Assembly (NCBI GenBank): GCA_949987565.1
Contig: OX465111.1
Coordinates: 18,803,788-18,867,787, forward strand
DNA: 64,000 nt
Direction: 5' to 3'
Source of the DNA: Luidia sarsii
Lineage: Eukaryota > Echinodermata > Asteroidea > Paxillosida > Luidiidae
Shown here: positions 1 to 10,879 of the stretch, piece after piece
Numbering within the stretch: the first letter of the stretch is position 1
Layout: every line of letters begins with the position of its first letter
The notes under the pieces: model-generated
What the model was told of the DNA's origin: nothing
What the model saw: only the letters and a program-made list of their open reading frames with translations
Databases searched by the model: none
Made by a program: the position numbers and the translations under genes

Positions 1-247
1 CTGAGCTCCACACACCTAACCCCCTCTCCCCCCCACCCCCCAACCCCCCCCCCCACTCCCTCTTACCGGAGACATGAAGTCCGTGACGACCTCTTCGAAA
101 GGCAAGCCGAAATGGCACGGCCAATCCTGTGCTGTCATTGTGTCACAAACTTCAAAAGACGTCAGTCACCTCTGCGGGAAAAAAAAGGGGGGGGGGGTTG
201 AAATCGGGACAAAAAAAGACAACTCAATAGCTTTAACCCGAACAGAA

Positions 248-467
248 TCTCTCTGTCTCTGTCTCTATCTCTGTCTTTCTCTCTCTCTCTGTTTCTGTCT
301 CTGTCTCTGTCTCTCTCTGACTGTCTCTCTCTCTCTGTTTCTCTCTCTCTGTGTCTGTCTCTGTCTCTGTCTGTCACTGTCTCTGCCTCTGTCTGTCTCG
401 CTCTCTGTCTCTCTCTGCCTGTCTCTGTCTCTGTCTCTGTCTCTGTCTCTCACTCACTCTCTCTCTT
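248..467. repeat. CT/CTGT-rich microsatellite tract
   Basis: About 220 bases almost wholly C and T on this strand, built from interleaved CTCT, CTGTCT and GTCTCT units. It has no stops in some frames and therefore looks like an open reading frame rich in Leu/Ser/Cys (or Arg/Asp/Glu on the other strand). That is a composition artefact. Confidence 0.95.
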
Positions 468-1050
468 AGTCTTAGTAAGGTCCAGCTGAGATGGAAACAT
501 CAGATCCCCTGATTCCCTGAATGTCTGAGATCTGATCATTTTAGCAAGTATGCTGTTTGTGTAACAACATTTTGTGTACAATACTTCAAGGATCTCTTTA
601 AACAAATGCTAATGTCAACTTTGTTTGTCCTGTGAAAGAGTCAAGGCTGACAGAGAATTAACCTTTCACAAAGCTGAGTAAATGATATGCTCTCGGATAT
701 AATATCAGTCTGAGTTTCTACGCTCTCCTCCTTTTTTTTTCTTCTTTTTTTTTCCCCCGTGAGAAGAGAAGGCCCCCCCCCTGCCTAGTGCCTAGCATTT
801 TTCTGTAGTGAGATGACACCCAGCCAATTGCATCTTGAAGACTTGGCCGTCTCACTTCTAATGCGGCACCGCATCTGATGGAACTAAATCTTCATTTCTG
901 TCTCGGAATCGCGTATCTGCGGGCTAGCAATGTAATGAAAAGTTGTACCATTCAGTCCCGCTCCAAAGTGGCTATAGTCGGCGTAATGTCAGCGCATTTC
1001 CACTATTTCCCCTGGGAACGACTGCTGTAGGGCATGAGCAGACGACTAGC
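468..1050. other. Unique non-coding sequence
   Basis: Ordinary mixed-composition sequence with short T and C runs near 730-780. I see no exon, RNA gene or recognised repeat in it. Confidence 0.6.
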
Positions 1051-1052
1051 GG

Positions 1053-1220
1053 AAAAAAAAAAAAAAAAAAAAAAAAAAACGGAGGAAGGGAAAAAAAACA
1101 ATTATTATCCCTGGACTTTTTCCTTCTCTCTCTCTCTCTCTCTTTTTTTTTTTTTTTTTGGGGGGGGGGAGGGGGAGGGGAGCGTGAAAACACGAATCCT
1201 TTGGGAGGGGGGGGGGGACA
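1053..1220. repeat. A-run, TC tract, T-run and G-run cluster
   Basis: An A run (1053-1079), a (TC)n stretch (about 1124-1142), a T run (1143-1159) and a G run (1160-1169), followed by more G runs to about 1217. The T-to-G junction is typical of the many TnGn junctions in this window. Apparent open frames here are low-complexity. Confidence 0.9.
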
Positions 1221-1322
1221 AGTCGCTATGTTTTGAAGAGGTTTCAGTGATGTGCACGCTACCTGTCCACGCACTCCCCTAAATCGGGCTTGGTTGTAAT
1301 AAAGACCACACCTGGTCTGAAT

Positions 1323-1402
1323 GGAGAGAGTGTGGTAGGGAGAGAGAAAGAGAGAGAGAGAGGGGGAGAGAGGGAGAGAGAGAGGGAGAGGGGGAGAGAG
1401 GG
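1323..1402. repeat. GA-rich microsatellite
   Basis: About 80 bases of purines only, mainly GAGA with GGG interruptions. Confidence 0.92.
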
Positions 1403-2570
1403 GAGCAAATGAATGGGTGGTTAATTAAATCCGCTGACAGTAGCCTCAGATGCCGAGACGATGCTTGAAAATGAGAAGAAGAGGGGGGAGGGAGAGAGAG
1501 ATAGAGAGGAAAAAAAAAAAGAAGTCCGGCCAAACTTTGTCGCAGCCGAAGAGCAACAAATAACCAGTTATTGGGATTGCCAGCGAGCCAGGGACTACTC
1601 GCGACCGGCCATATACTGTAAGGTGTTTGCTGATTGTACTCGTAGGATTTAAGCTGATTATGAGACCTAGATTTGTTGAGGGAGGGGGAGGTGGGGGTTG
1701 CTGGGTCATTGCTGCGCACCAGAGGCGAACGAACCCGATCCAAGGGAGAAACAAACATTGACGAAACCTCCGATTGAAGGAATCGCACAAGATGGTCCCT
1801 CTGATAGTTCAGATCCGAATTTTTGTTTTTTTCCCAGGGGAGAGGAAGGGGGGGGGGGTGCAAAAAATAGAATCCTCTTGCATTTTTGCAGATCGCTTTC
1901 TTGTGAGATAAGGCAGAGTCCTTGGGCTAGATAATTGTGTTTGTTTATTCTTTTTTTCTCTCTTCAACTTGGGGGTCGGCAGCGATGGGGGAGGGAAGAG
2001 ACACTACAAGTCGAAGCAACTCCAAGCGACTGGAAAAAGAATTTTAAGTACCGTGATTAAATACGAGCGCGCCTTTTATCCCCAGCAGGAAAAGATAACT
2101 CCCGCGCCCGCCTTCTGTTGGCGTTTCGTAAAGGCTGAGGGGATGGGGGGGGGGGAGGCGGTTGGGTGTGGATGGAGGGGGGAGGGGAGGGAGGGAGGGG
2201 GGTTTAATGTGGGGGGCTTGTCTCATTTAGGCTCCAGCCCTCCCTCCCCCTGGTCTTGTGGTGCGTCTAGCCCGGGGAACAACGGAGGGCATAAACCTTC
2301 CTTTGTGGGCTTAGCCCAGGTAAGCTGAATGGGTTCCAACGCCTTCACAATGGCCCCCCCAAAGCAAATAATTAGAAGGTATAGATGCCACATCAACAAT
2401 GGCAAACGTGTGCGTCTATAAATGCGCGCCAGGACCTCCGAGTTTTGATCCCTACCATTTTTCTTTTTTCTTTTTTTTTTCTCCCCCCCCCTTTTCTTTT
2501 GAGTTTTTGGGCCAGAGGGTGTTTTTCGTGCGGCTGCCTTTCATTGAATGCAAAGAGAGAGAAGCAAGAG
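1403..2570. other. Non-coding sequence with G-rich patches
   Basis: Mixed sequence with purine-rich patches at about 1470-1525 and 1840-1860, and strongly G-rich sequence at about 2138-2215 that contains several runs of four or more G. No exon recognised. Confidence 0.55.
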
Positions 2571-2632
2571 GAGAGGGTGGTGGAGAGAGAGAGGGAGAGA
2601 GAGAGAGACGGACGGACGGGGAAAGGGAATGG
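2571..2632. repeat. GA/GAC microsatellite
   Basis: Purine-rich GAGA tract with short GACG units, preceded by T- and C-rich runs at 2456-2500. Confidence 0.85.
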
Positions 2633-3060
2633 GGGGGAAAAAGGTGACTTTTTGAATACGCTGTAGGTTTTTCTGGAGGGGTCTTTTCTTGGAATGTTTG
2701 TGGCGGGGGGGATACAGAGGGCTTGGGATGAGAACATTTACAACGAGGACAGAAACATTTGACGCAGACTGGTTGGATTGTCTGTGAGAGAGACAATCGT
2801 GCTTGGGCGAGGATCGGGCGGGGAGGAGAGGGGAGGAGGGGAGAGGCGATGGTCTGTCTGAGCGAGGTCTGGATTAGTCCACAGGTTGGGTTCAGGGAAT
2901 TCTTTTGGGCGATTTAGGCAGCGGAAACCCCTCTAGGTGAATGTTTGCGCGGCATTGGTGCAGCCTTCAGATTACTGGGAATACTAAAGGGTTCGTGGCA
3001 TTGAGTAATTGTTCATCATTAGATGAGACTTGAAGGTTTTTGCAATGTTGGAGAAACTGA
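2633..3060. other. Unique non-coding sequence
   Basis: Includes a G-rich patch at about 2818-2850. No gene or repeat was recognised. Confidence 0.5.
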
Positions 3061-3063
3061 GTA

Positions 3064-3350
3064 GAAGGTTTGCGGTACACTGTGTATCCTCTTCTCTTTC
3101 TTTTTCAAGAAGTGTGGCTCTGACAAGAGCCGGTAACTCAATGTTTCGGGTATAGTGTGTACTCTGCCCGCCGTCAGTGGACTGCTGGATACCTCTGTGC
3201 TTCCACCAGATGATAGTCGGTATTCATGCAGCAGTCTCCTGACGATTGGCAGAGGACACACTACCCGAAACGTTGAGTTACCGGCTCTTGTCAGAGCCAC
3301 ACTTCTTGAAAATGAAAGAGAAGAGATACATGGTGTCACCACAAACCTTC
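3064..3350. mobile_element. Family A fold-back element, copy 1
   Basis: Both ends match in inverted orientation: AAGGTTTGCGGT at the left, and CACCACAAACCTT at the right, the reverse complement of the same end. Each arm carries GGCTCT-TGTC-AGAGCC, at 3283-3298 on the plus strand and 3116-3131 on the minus strand, both followed outward by CACAC. The right arm has CTGACGA at 3239-3245 and GAAAC at 3267-3271. The middle (about 3170-3230) is unique spacer. No transposase is present. Other members are at 14.9, 46.8 and 60.7 kb, with end fragments at 10.28 and 34.83 kb. Probably non-autonomous. The class is uncertain (DNA MITE or Penelope-like derivative). Confidence 0.8.
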
Positions 3351-3356
3351 CACTTA

Positions 3357-3835
3357 TAACCCTAACCTCCCCACAAAAAATCCTAGTTTCCTACTACAGG
3401 AAAATGTAGGATTTGGGGTACTTGAGAGGTGATGCATTGTAGGATTTTGCAGGTTTGTCACTGTTGGTAAATGCAGGATACGGGTCACTAGGCCCAATGT
3501 GATGGAGGATTGGGGCCCCATGGGACAAACACCAAAATAGGATTTTGAAGGATTCGGGTCATGCGGTTATAAAATGATACATTGTAGTTTTGTAAAAGTT
3601 TATTAGCCACAGAAAAACAAAAGAAGTTTTTGTTGTCCTTTCCCCCCCCAAAAAAAAATTCCTTTCAAAAATTCAGCGCATAATTTTGCCGAATTTGGGC
3701 AGTGGCGCACTGCCAACAGTATTGCAGGATTGTGTAGGATTCGGGTCATATGGGGCTTTTAACACTGAAGGATTGTAGGATCTTGCAGGATTTGGGTCGA
3801 TGAGCAACAAAAAATGTGTGGGGATATTGGGGTTA
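3357..3835 (+). mobile_element. Family C element, copy 1 (AGGATT-rich)
   Basis: About 480 bp, matched end to end in the opposite orientation at 20376-20868. The ends form imperfect inverted termini (TAACCCTAACCTCCCCACA against the reverse complement of TGTGGGGATATTGGGGTTA). The body repeats AGGATT/TAGGATT/CAGGATT, often 9-11 bp apart and followed by CGGGTC or TGGG. There is no coding potential. It directly abuts family A copy 1. Probably a non-autonomous DNA element of unknown family. Confidence 0.8.
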
Positions 3836-4322
3836 ATTTATCATAATTTTGTTATCATTAGTTTTGTGTCTGGGTCTCAGACTGAGATGGGGTTTATTTC
3901 TGTCATTCATCTCCCTCGGTAAAACGAGGCTACCGCTTTTGAAACCGGACGTTCCGTACCAAGCCGAATAAGAGACCAGAGCTTCAACATCCAAACACAA
4001 AAACAAAACACCGCAAGCTGTATTTTTCAGCTGATAGATGGTGAGGTCGAAGACTGACCCAGATCCCCGGCCGTGGGTCCCCCCCCCCCCCCCAAAAAAA
4101 GGGCCCATAGTCGCCAGTCTCGTTCCGCACTGATCCCTCTTCCCCAAATTGTACACACTAGCAAGTTTTTCAAGATAGGCTTGATAAGGTTGCGATCGCC
4201 GGCCGGACACGTGGTCTGTTGAACGATTTGAAAAAAAAAAACACCCGGAATTGGCCACGAATGCCTGGTGATGGTCAGATTGCTGTTTCGCACCGGCTGC
4301 GAGCCAGATGACCGTAATCACA
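3836..4322. other. Unique non-coding sequence before gap
   Basis: Mixed sequence with a C run directly followed by an A run at 4079-4100. No exon is recognised. It runs into the N gap. Confidence 0.5.
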
Positions 4323-4522
4323 NNNNNNNNNNNNNNNNNNNNNNNNNNNNNNNNNNNNNNNNNNNNNNNNNNNNNNNNNNNNNNNNNNNNNNNNNNNNNN
4401 NNNNNNNNNNNNNNNNNNNNNNNNNNNNNNNNNNNNNNNNNNNNNNNNNNNNNNNNNNNNNNNNNNNNNNNNNNNNNNNNNNNNNNNNNNNNNNNNNNNN
4501 NNNNNNNNNNNNNNNNNNNNNN
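4323..4522. other. Assembly gap (200 N)
   Basis: Exactly 200 undetermined bases, the same length as the gap at 51301-51500, so this is a fixed-size scaffold gap and its true length is unknown. Confidence 0.99.
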
Positions 4523-4559
4523 AAGCAAGCCAAAACAAGGCCAGACCTCCCCTGTCCAA

Positions 4560-4746
4560 ATCTTTCTTCCTCCACCGTCGTCGTCTTCTCTCCCTCCCTC
4601 CCTCCCTCCCTCTCCCCCTCCGCCCCGTCTCCAACAAAAAACCTCCTTCGCCCTCGAAATGAGCAGCGAACGGAAAAAAGTACACCTCCACGAGATGGAA
4701 CAATATGGGATGCCTCCTCCCCACTCTCTCTCTCTCTCTCTCCGTC
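4560..4746. repeat. C/T-rich tract with CCCT and CT microsatellites
   Basis: TCCC repeats at about 4588-4625 and a (CT)n stretch at about 4721-4746, separated by roughly 100 bases of less repetitive sequence. Confidence 0.8.
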
Positions 4747-4779
4747 TCTGCACAAGCCTTTATTAGATCAAGCAAAGAC

Positions 4780-5770
4780 CCTATAATTCTTCATTACGGA
4801 GAATTTGCATCTCATTCTGTGACTGAGTAATAAAAAGAGAGAGAGGGAAAACCCACAGTGCAGAGCATTGCCTCCATTTGGCCGGTGCGCGGCGCGCTGG
4901 AGAACGAGGCGACCCCACCGTCTCTCCCTCCTATCTCCAGCCGGCGAGTGTTCATCATTAACTTTTGGGATAGAGCTGGAGAATAGAGAGCGACGACGAC
5001 GCGGACAAGACAGCGCGGGAGAGCGAGAAAAAAGGGGATCCGTTAATAATTCTTTGTCCTAAACCAGCCTGCGCGGACCCATTTCAGTTTACTAGCAACC
5101 TATTCAATTTTTTTTTTTTCCCTTTCTTTCTTTTAACCCGAGAGATAGATCAGGAGACTGGAAATGATGGCTTTCTTAAAGACCGCATTTCCAGATGTGG
5201 CCGGGCGGACTTATTGCCGGGGTAGTTACGTAGTCCCTACAGTCCCCACGTACGGTAGACTTGCGTATATGTATGCGCTGCCAGCCTTCATATCGCTCGG
5301 CACTGACTGCCAACACACACACACACACCGACACTGCCATATCTAGAAGGGCAAATGCCGCACAAGATATCCACGTGGAGAATGGATTAGAAAGATCGGA
5401 GACCTTCCCACCTATATCTCTCCTCTCTCTCTCTCCCCCCCCCCAGACCCCAACATCCCATCAACCTTCCCTAAGCAACCACAGCAAGCTGACCCCTAAC
5501 AACGAAGACTTTAGCTTCTAATTTTTTTTCATCTGTAACATGTTGGGTGTATCTTTTCGGCATCAATTCTTGTGTGTGTAGAGGGAGGGTGGTAGTGAGG
5601 GTGATTTTTTTTTTGGGGGGAAGGTCTTTGAAAAAAAATCTGCAAGCATAAAGGCAGACGTGAGTTGACTGGGAAATGCCTTTAAATTGTGGCGGAGACT
5701 GAGACCTGATCTATCAGGTGGAACTAAGGAGTCTATAGCGTGCAGATGCCTTGTGATAGTCCAGACAAGG
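4780..5770. other. Unique non-coding sequence, CpG-rich start
   Basis: The first part (4860-5040) is relatively CpG-rich, including GGTGCGCGGCGCGCTGG near 4881. The rest is mixed, with a short CA run at 5312-5328 and a C run near 5437. A CpG-rich regulatory element is possible, but no transcription start or exon can be defined. Confidence 0.35.
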
Positions 5771-5772
5771 CA

Positions 5773-5838
5773 GAGAGAGAGAGAAGAGGGAGAGGAGAGA
5801 GAGGAGAGAGAGAGGAGGAGGAGGAGAGGGAGAGGATG
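5773..5838. repeat. GA/GGA microsatellite
   Basis: About 65 bases of GAGA and GGAGGA. Confidence 0.9.
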
Positions 5839-5839
5839 G

Positions 5840-7290
5840 TTAGCAGGCAGCACAGCACAGAGCAGAGCCAGTAAACCGTGGCCCCTATGATCGCTTTATT
5901 AGAAACATATCCATCCCTTTGCAAGCCCAAACCCCGAACCTCAAACCAACGCGATAGCAGTCGGGACAGCGGGCATTATTTTTTGTCCCCCTCTCGTTGC
6001 CAAACCTGTTTTCAACTCCCCCTTCCCCCCTGGGGTGAAATAATATCAGGAACAGGTTGCAAGTCCCCACCCCCAACCACCCCCCCCCCCCCTTTTTCGT
6101 CCTACTACCATTTTTATTTTCATTTTAATCAGGCTTGTATAAAGTCATACATAATTATACACTGCATGATTCAACCCAGGCCCTTAATATTATCACGGAA
6201 AGCTATGCTTTATTTTCTGCTTACCATAGCAGAAAAAAGGGGTACCAGGGTATTTTTTTATTATTTTTTTATTTTTTTATTTTTTTTCCGTTTTTTGCTC
6301 AGGCGTGAAAACTTGACAGCATTTGTGCTGGCACCCACATGCTGATTTCCATTGTGAAGCCATTGATTTTTTTTTTTTTTACGGAAGTCAATGTTTGTGT
6401 GTTTGTTTCTTGGTGGGTTTTTTTTGTGGGGGGGGAAGAGGAGGAGGACTGTATTTATGCTTTACAGTCACTGCAAAATGGAAAGAGACAATCGTTGCGG
6501 AAAATCAGCATGCACGCTTTAATAAACAACAGCGTGATTCTGGGTCCACATTTTTTCGGGGGTGGCAATTTTTTTATATTTTTTTTTTATTCTTTCTTCT
6601 TCTTCAAGCGGGGAAGGGAGTAGCAAGAGGCATTGCATTGCTGTTGGGCAGATGTCTGACCACTTTGCCACGTTGAATTGGTTACTTTTTGTCGCCCGAT
6701 GAAAGGGGCCCTCACCGTTGTTTGCTTTGATATTGTGCTCATCAAGACTGTAAAATGTTTAACACATGCCTGTGATACAGAGCAGTCATCAATTTATTTC
6801 TAAGGGATTTTTTTTTTCCCTCTCTCTCTCGTTTAATATTTCACCATTCACTGACTTTATGGTCTTAGTGCTTGGCTTTCAGATTTGTAATGAAAAAAAA
6901 AATGAAAAAAAAAAGGGGGGGGGAAAAGTATGTATAGTGGCACTCTGGTCGCTACTGGAATTGAGAGTGGTGGAGGTTTTGGGGGTCAATTTTGGTACAA
7001 AAGCCATCCTGATTGCTGTAGGAGATTTCATGTCAGACCGTCGGTGTGTGTGTGCCGCTGACAATAGGCTCTGAAATTTGCTGCAAAGAGCTGAGTTACT
7101 CCACCCCCCTCCTCCTCTCCCTCCCTCCCTCCTCCCTCAGAAACCCTCCCCAACTCCCCAACCGCACCAACCCGGCACCGTCCCGACCAAACGCCAAAGC
7201 AAAGGTGAAAGTCCAGCGCCTTAATGCACAGGGGGTTTGCGTCTAATTTCCTCTGACCCGGGCACTGGCGGGGCCCCTAAAAAACGTGGA
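5840..7290. other. Non-coding sequence with T, A and G runs
   Basis: AT-rich unique sequence interrupted by T runs at 6251-6288, 6367-6380 and 6567-6588, and an A-to-G run series at 6892-6925. No exon or RNA gene is recognised. Confidence 0.5.
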
Positions 7291-7639
7291 GAATTAAAAG
7301 AGAGAGAGAGAGAGACGGAGAGAGACTGTGAATTAGAAGCACCGTGCGGTCTTATGTCTCGTGCTGTAATACCCGTAAAGACAAGCCTAGCCACCCCCAT
7401 GTATGCTTGCAGCTCTCCTGGCACCAAAATGCAAATACTCCCCACATCTGCTAAATATTTTCTAAATTTAGTGCCCAGTCAATATGTCCTTAACATGCTC
7501 CTAGTCAACCCTTCCCCCCTCCCCTCCTTTAAAGAACTGGTAAATTGACTTGCTGTTGTTCTTTCTCTCGCCCGCTTTGTATATTGGGCCGAGGAGGCAG
7601 CGGGGAGCGAGTCAATGAACTACATTTTGGGTACCGGGT

Positions 7640-7725
7640 ACCGGTGGCCCTCCCTCTCCCCCCCTCCTCCCGTCCTTCCTCCCCCCTCTCTCTCTCCCTC
7701 CTTCCCCCCCCCCCCGACACCCCCT
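7640..7725. repeat. C/T-rich tract
   Basis: Nearly all pyrimidines with long C runs. A similar tract lies at 8094-8205, and a G-rich tract at about 7864-7900. Confidence 0.85.
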
Positions 7726-8093
7726 CGGACAATCCGGGTGGAATTGGTTTTGATTCATGAACGAGGTGGGCTCAATGTCGCTTCTCAAACAGCGAGCCGT
7801 AGTCATAAAGGCTCCGGCTCATTATTGTTGGTGCGCGGCAGCGATAATCAAAAAGGGGTTTCGCGAGGGGAGGGGGGGGGGGGGAGGGGGAGAAGGAGGC
7901 AGTCAGGAACGATCTCTGGTCTGGTCTGGAGGGGCAGAGAAGGGTTGGATGGGTCTCCTCCCCGCGAATCGTCGCATGCCGACTGGTACCCGGCGAACCC
8001 GCCACGGCTAATATTTCTATTCCCCAGTTGACGCTATTCCGCGGCTGCGGAATTGATGCAACCCGAGATTGCTGGGCCGAGCCCCACTAAAAC

Positions 8094-8205
8094 ATCCCCT
8101 CCCCACCCCCCCTCCCCTCTCCGACCGTCTTCTGCCTCCCGTCTCCAATCCTCCTACTCCTCGCCCTCTCTCTCCCCCTCCCTTCCCCCCCCCCCTCCTT
8201 AATTT
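8094..8205. repeat. C/T-rich tract
   Basis: Pyrimidine-rich, with C runs. Apparent Pro-rich or Gly/Arg-rich open frames across it are compositional. Confidence 0.8.
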
Positions 8206-8600
8206 CCCCATCGCACCATCTCGTCACACCGAAACACAGGCCATGTCCTGCTCTAACTCCCCCGTCCCTCCCCCCCCACTCCCTCCGGGGCAAATTGACA
8301 AAAATGGAGATTCTTTGCCCGTTTCATATAACAAATGTCGATAACGGACCGAGGACCAATGGGATTTGGACTACTCCAAGCCAATTTTCCTGATTTTTTT
8401 CCCAAGCTCAGGTTATCAAGCAGGAGAAATTAATATAATTTTACTAGCCATTCTTTCTCTCTTTCCTTTTTTTTCTTTTTGGAAGGGGATGGGTGTACCT
8501 CCTTCTCCCTCCCCAATGCTATTATAGATCTTTGTTCCCTTCCTGAGTTGAGATCCAAACATGACAATATCAGTTGGACAGGCGGCAAGGCAGTTGTGAC

Positions 8601-8669
8601 TTGACTCTCTCTACCTCTCTCGCTCTCTCTCTCTCGTTCGCTCTCTCTCTTTCTCTCTCTCTCTCTTCG
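8601..8669. repeat. CT microsatellite
   Basis: (CT)n with occasional CTCG and CTAC interruptions. Confidence 0.93.
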
Positions 8670-8699
8670 AGGGCTGGCCACTGATCCAGTCATTACATC

Positions 8700-9135
8700 C
8701 AAACACCGATTGACGACAGATTAATCTGACATCGAAAGGGAGTTATGATAATGGCGCCCGATCCCAAGATTGGCTCTTTGGGCAACGATGATTCCTGGCA
8801 GTTAAACTCACCCGTAGACGTAGAGGAGTTGACTGCCAAGAGATTGCTATTGAGCTCAACTGCTATTTTATTTCTCTCTCTCTCTCCCCCCCCCCCTTTG
8901 TCATTTTGCATTGACAAATCCGACAGCTTAGCTTCTCAAGATAAAGCAACTTCCTCCTCCTCTCTCCTCTCCCCCCCCCCCAGCCTTACCTCATCTACAA
9001 GTGTAATGTATCGCAGATTGCCGTCTGGCGTTTGAAAAATCTTGGTAGGAGGTACGACACCTGCCAAAAGATTGTCAGAAATCAAGTCAGTTATACCAGA
9101 GATAAATGACAACGAAATTTGATTCACATTTGTTT
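8700..9135. other. Unique non-coding sequence with a short hairpin
   Basis: Contains an imperfect hairpin at 9038-9073: AATCTTGGTAGGAGGT pairs with ACCTGCCAAAAGATT across a short loop. Short CT/C runs lie at 8875-8897 and 8958-8981. No gene recognised. Confidence 0.45.
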
Positions 9136-9158
9136 AAAAAAAAAAAAAAAAAAAAAAA
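9136..9158. repeat. Poly(A) run
   Basis: 23 consecutive A. No retroposon body or target duplication was recognised beside it. Confidence 0.95.
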
Positions 9159-9159
9159 T

Positions 9160-10270
9160 CCGTAAGAACATTGATAATGATGTGTCATCTGACCACTCAA
9201 GATGAAATCTCGCGGCAGGAAGATTTGCATTAATTTTCTTGTGGATTAACCGGTGGCCATGGCGTGCGGGGTACCGATCACTCTTCTCTCGGCTGCACAC
9301 CGCTACAGACTCTTTCTCCCTGTTGAACCCTGTCGTCTTGTTGGCGAGTTTTGGCAAGTTCGGTGCACTATCAATCTGACCGCTCCGCATTGAAGTTGGG
9401 AAACACATTCACAATCCTCTACCACAAATTAATCCCCCCCCCAAAAAAATTGATGGAGCTGCAGAAATACAAAGAAACTGTTTCTCACAGAAACCTGAGA
9501 CCGGGACTACAACCAAGACACATTCCTTTTTGTGAAACCTTCTCCACAGCTAGCTACAGTCAAATCATCATGCAACGACAACCCATCCCCTGAAATAACT
9601 ATTCAAATGCTAGCAAGGAATATAAAGCCATTGAAATGCGATTTTCTAGATCATTCAAATCTCAGGTGCAGATTTTGTACAGAAATTGCTTATATTTTGA
9701 CTAATTCCTTTAGGATAAGAAGGAACTAGACAAAACTAGGATTGGTCTAAGATGCTTTTTGCAAAGAAGAGTAGGCCTATTTGGGGTTTTTCCCACAAAG
9801 TGAAATTTGTTTCATCTTGCATTGACTTTAAGATGTCTGTTATTCAGCCCAAACTGCATGAGCTACAATACGTGTAATGTACGTGTACCACTGATCCATA
9901 TGCTACAGTTGGTTTGTACATGTACATGAACATGTCCACTGTACTTGTACAATATATCCTTGTAGTACTAGTAGACCATTGCATCTTTGGCTTCTACTGA
10001 CTTATAGGAGGGATATTACAAGCTGTAGAATCACTGTTTAATGTGCAACCAAGCACCATGCATCCCTGGCTTAGTGACTGCTCTGCCTTGAGTTGTGTTT
10101 TGAAACAAAAGATAGATGGGGCAGTAGGGCGGCGTGGAGTTTGGGGGTCATTTGGTCCCTGTGGTTCCTGATAGAGAACTGGGTACACATCTGCTGACTG
10201 GTGCATGCCATGCAGCTGGTCCATAAAAGACAGTGGGTTAGTGGGCAGGTGAATTGGGGTGGGGGGTGGA
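9160..10270. other. Unique non-coding sequence with a GTAC-rich patch
   Basis: Mostly complex AT-rich sequence. About 9870-9975 is dense in GTAC and CATG (for example TGTACATGTACATGAACATG), giving many short palindromes. No exon recognised. Confidence 0.45.
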
Positions 10271-10275
10271 GGGGA

Positions 10276-10316
10276 TAATATAGGAAGGTTTGTGGTGACA
10301 CCATGTATAAGGTCTG
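10276..10316 (+). repeat. Family A end fragment
   Basis: AGGAAGGTTTGTGGTGACAC followed by CATGTATAAGGTCT matches the left end of the copy at 60712-60830. It stops at a G run, so only about 35-40 bp of the element are present. Confidence 0.75.
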
Positions 10317-10780
10317 GGGGGGGGGGGTTGTTATAGCAGCCTAACCCATAAAAACCCATCTGGCATGTTTCTGACACCTGACCCCGAACTTAAGGTCATA
10401 TTTCACATGGCCTCAGACAATGCTAACCCCCCCTATCTTCATTATGTCTGACCCCAATGACCAGTGCCCCTCATTGTTGTCTTAGAATGAGGCTGGGTCA
10501 GGGGTCAGGGGTCAAGAACAGTATCCCAGGGGGGGTCATTTTTTTATATTTTGCTCATAGTCATACTGGTTCGAACTCGATTCTTGGTGTTGAGAGGTGT
10601 TGTAAAATTCTTACCGGGTGGTTTTTGAGATTGATCAGGACTTGGTGCTTTTGAATTTGATTTTGAATTTTGGGTCCACTTCTGACAGTTTGCATTAGTT
10701 AATGCCACTCAATGCTGTGGTAGACTAGATGTGCAGCTATGGTAACTGTAACCCTTTTACTCCTTTTACAAAATTTCTTT

Positions 10781-10876
10781 ACATGTATTTTGATAGTCGT
10801 ATGAGTACGACGACTATCGCAATGCTTCACATGTGTTTTGATAGTCGTATGATTACAATGACTCTCGAAATTATTA
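10781..10876. repeat. Two tandem 48-bp units with hairpin core
   Basis: Both units begin ACATGT(A/G)TTTTGATAGTC, at 10781 and 10829. In the first, GATAGTCGT (10792-10800) pairs with ACGACTATC (to 10818). The second has decayed at the hairpin's right side. Function unknown. Confidence 0.7.
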
Positions 10877-10879
10877 TTT

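Noticed and set aside
1053..1079. Poly(A) tail of a retrocopy
   Set aside because: No upstream body with similarity to a gene or SINE, and no target duplication found around the A run.
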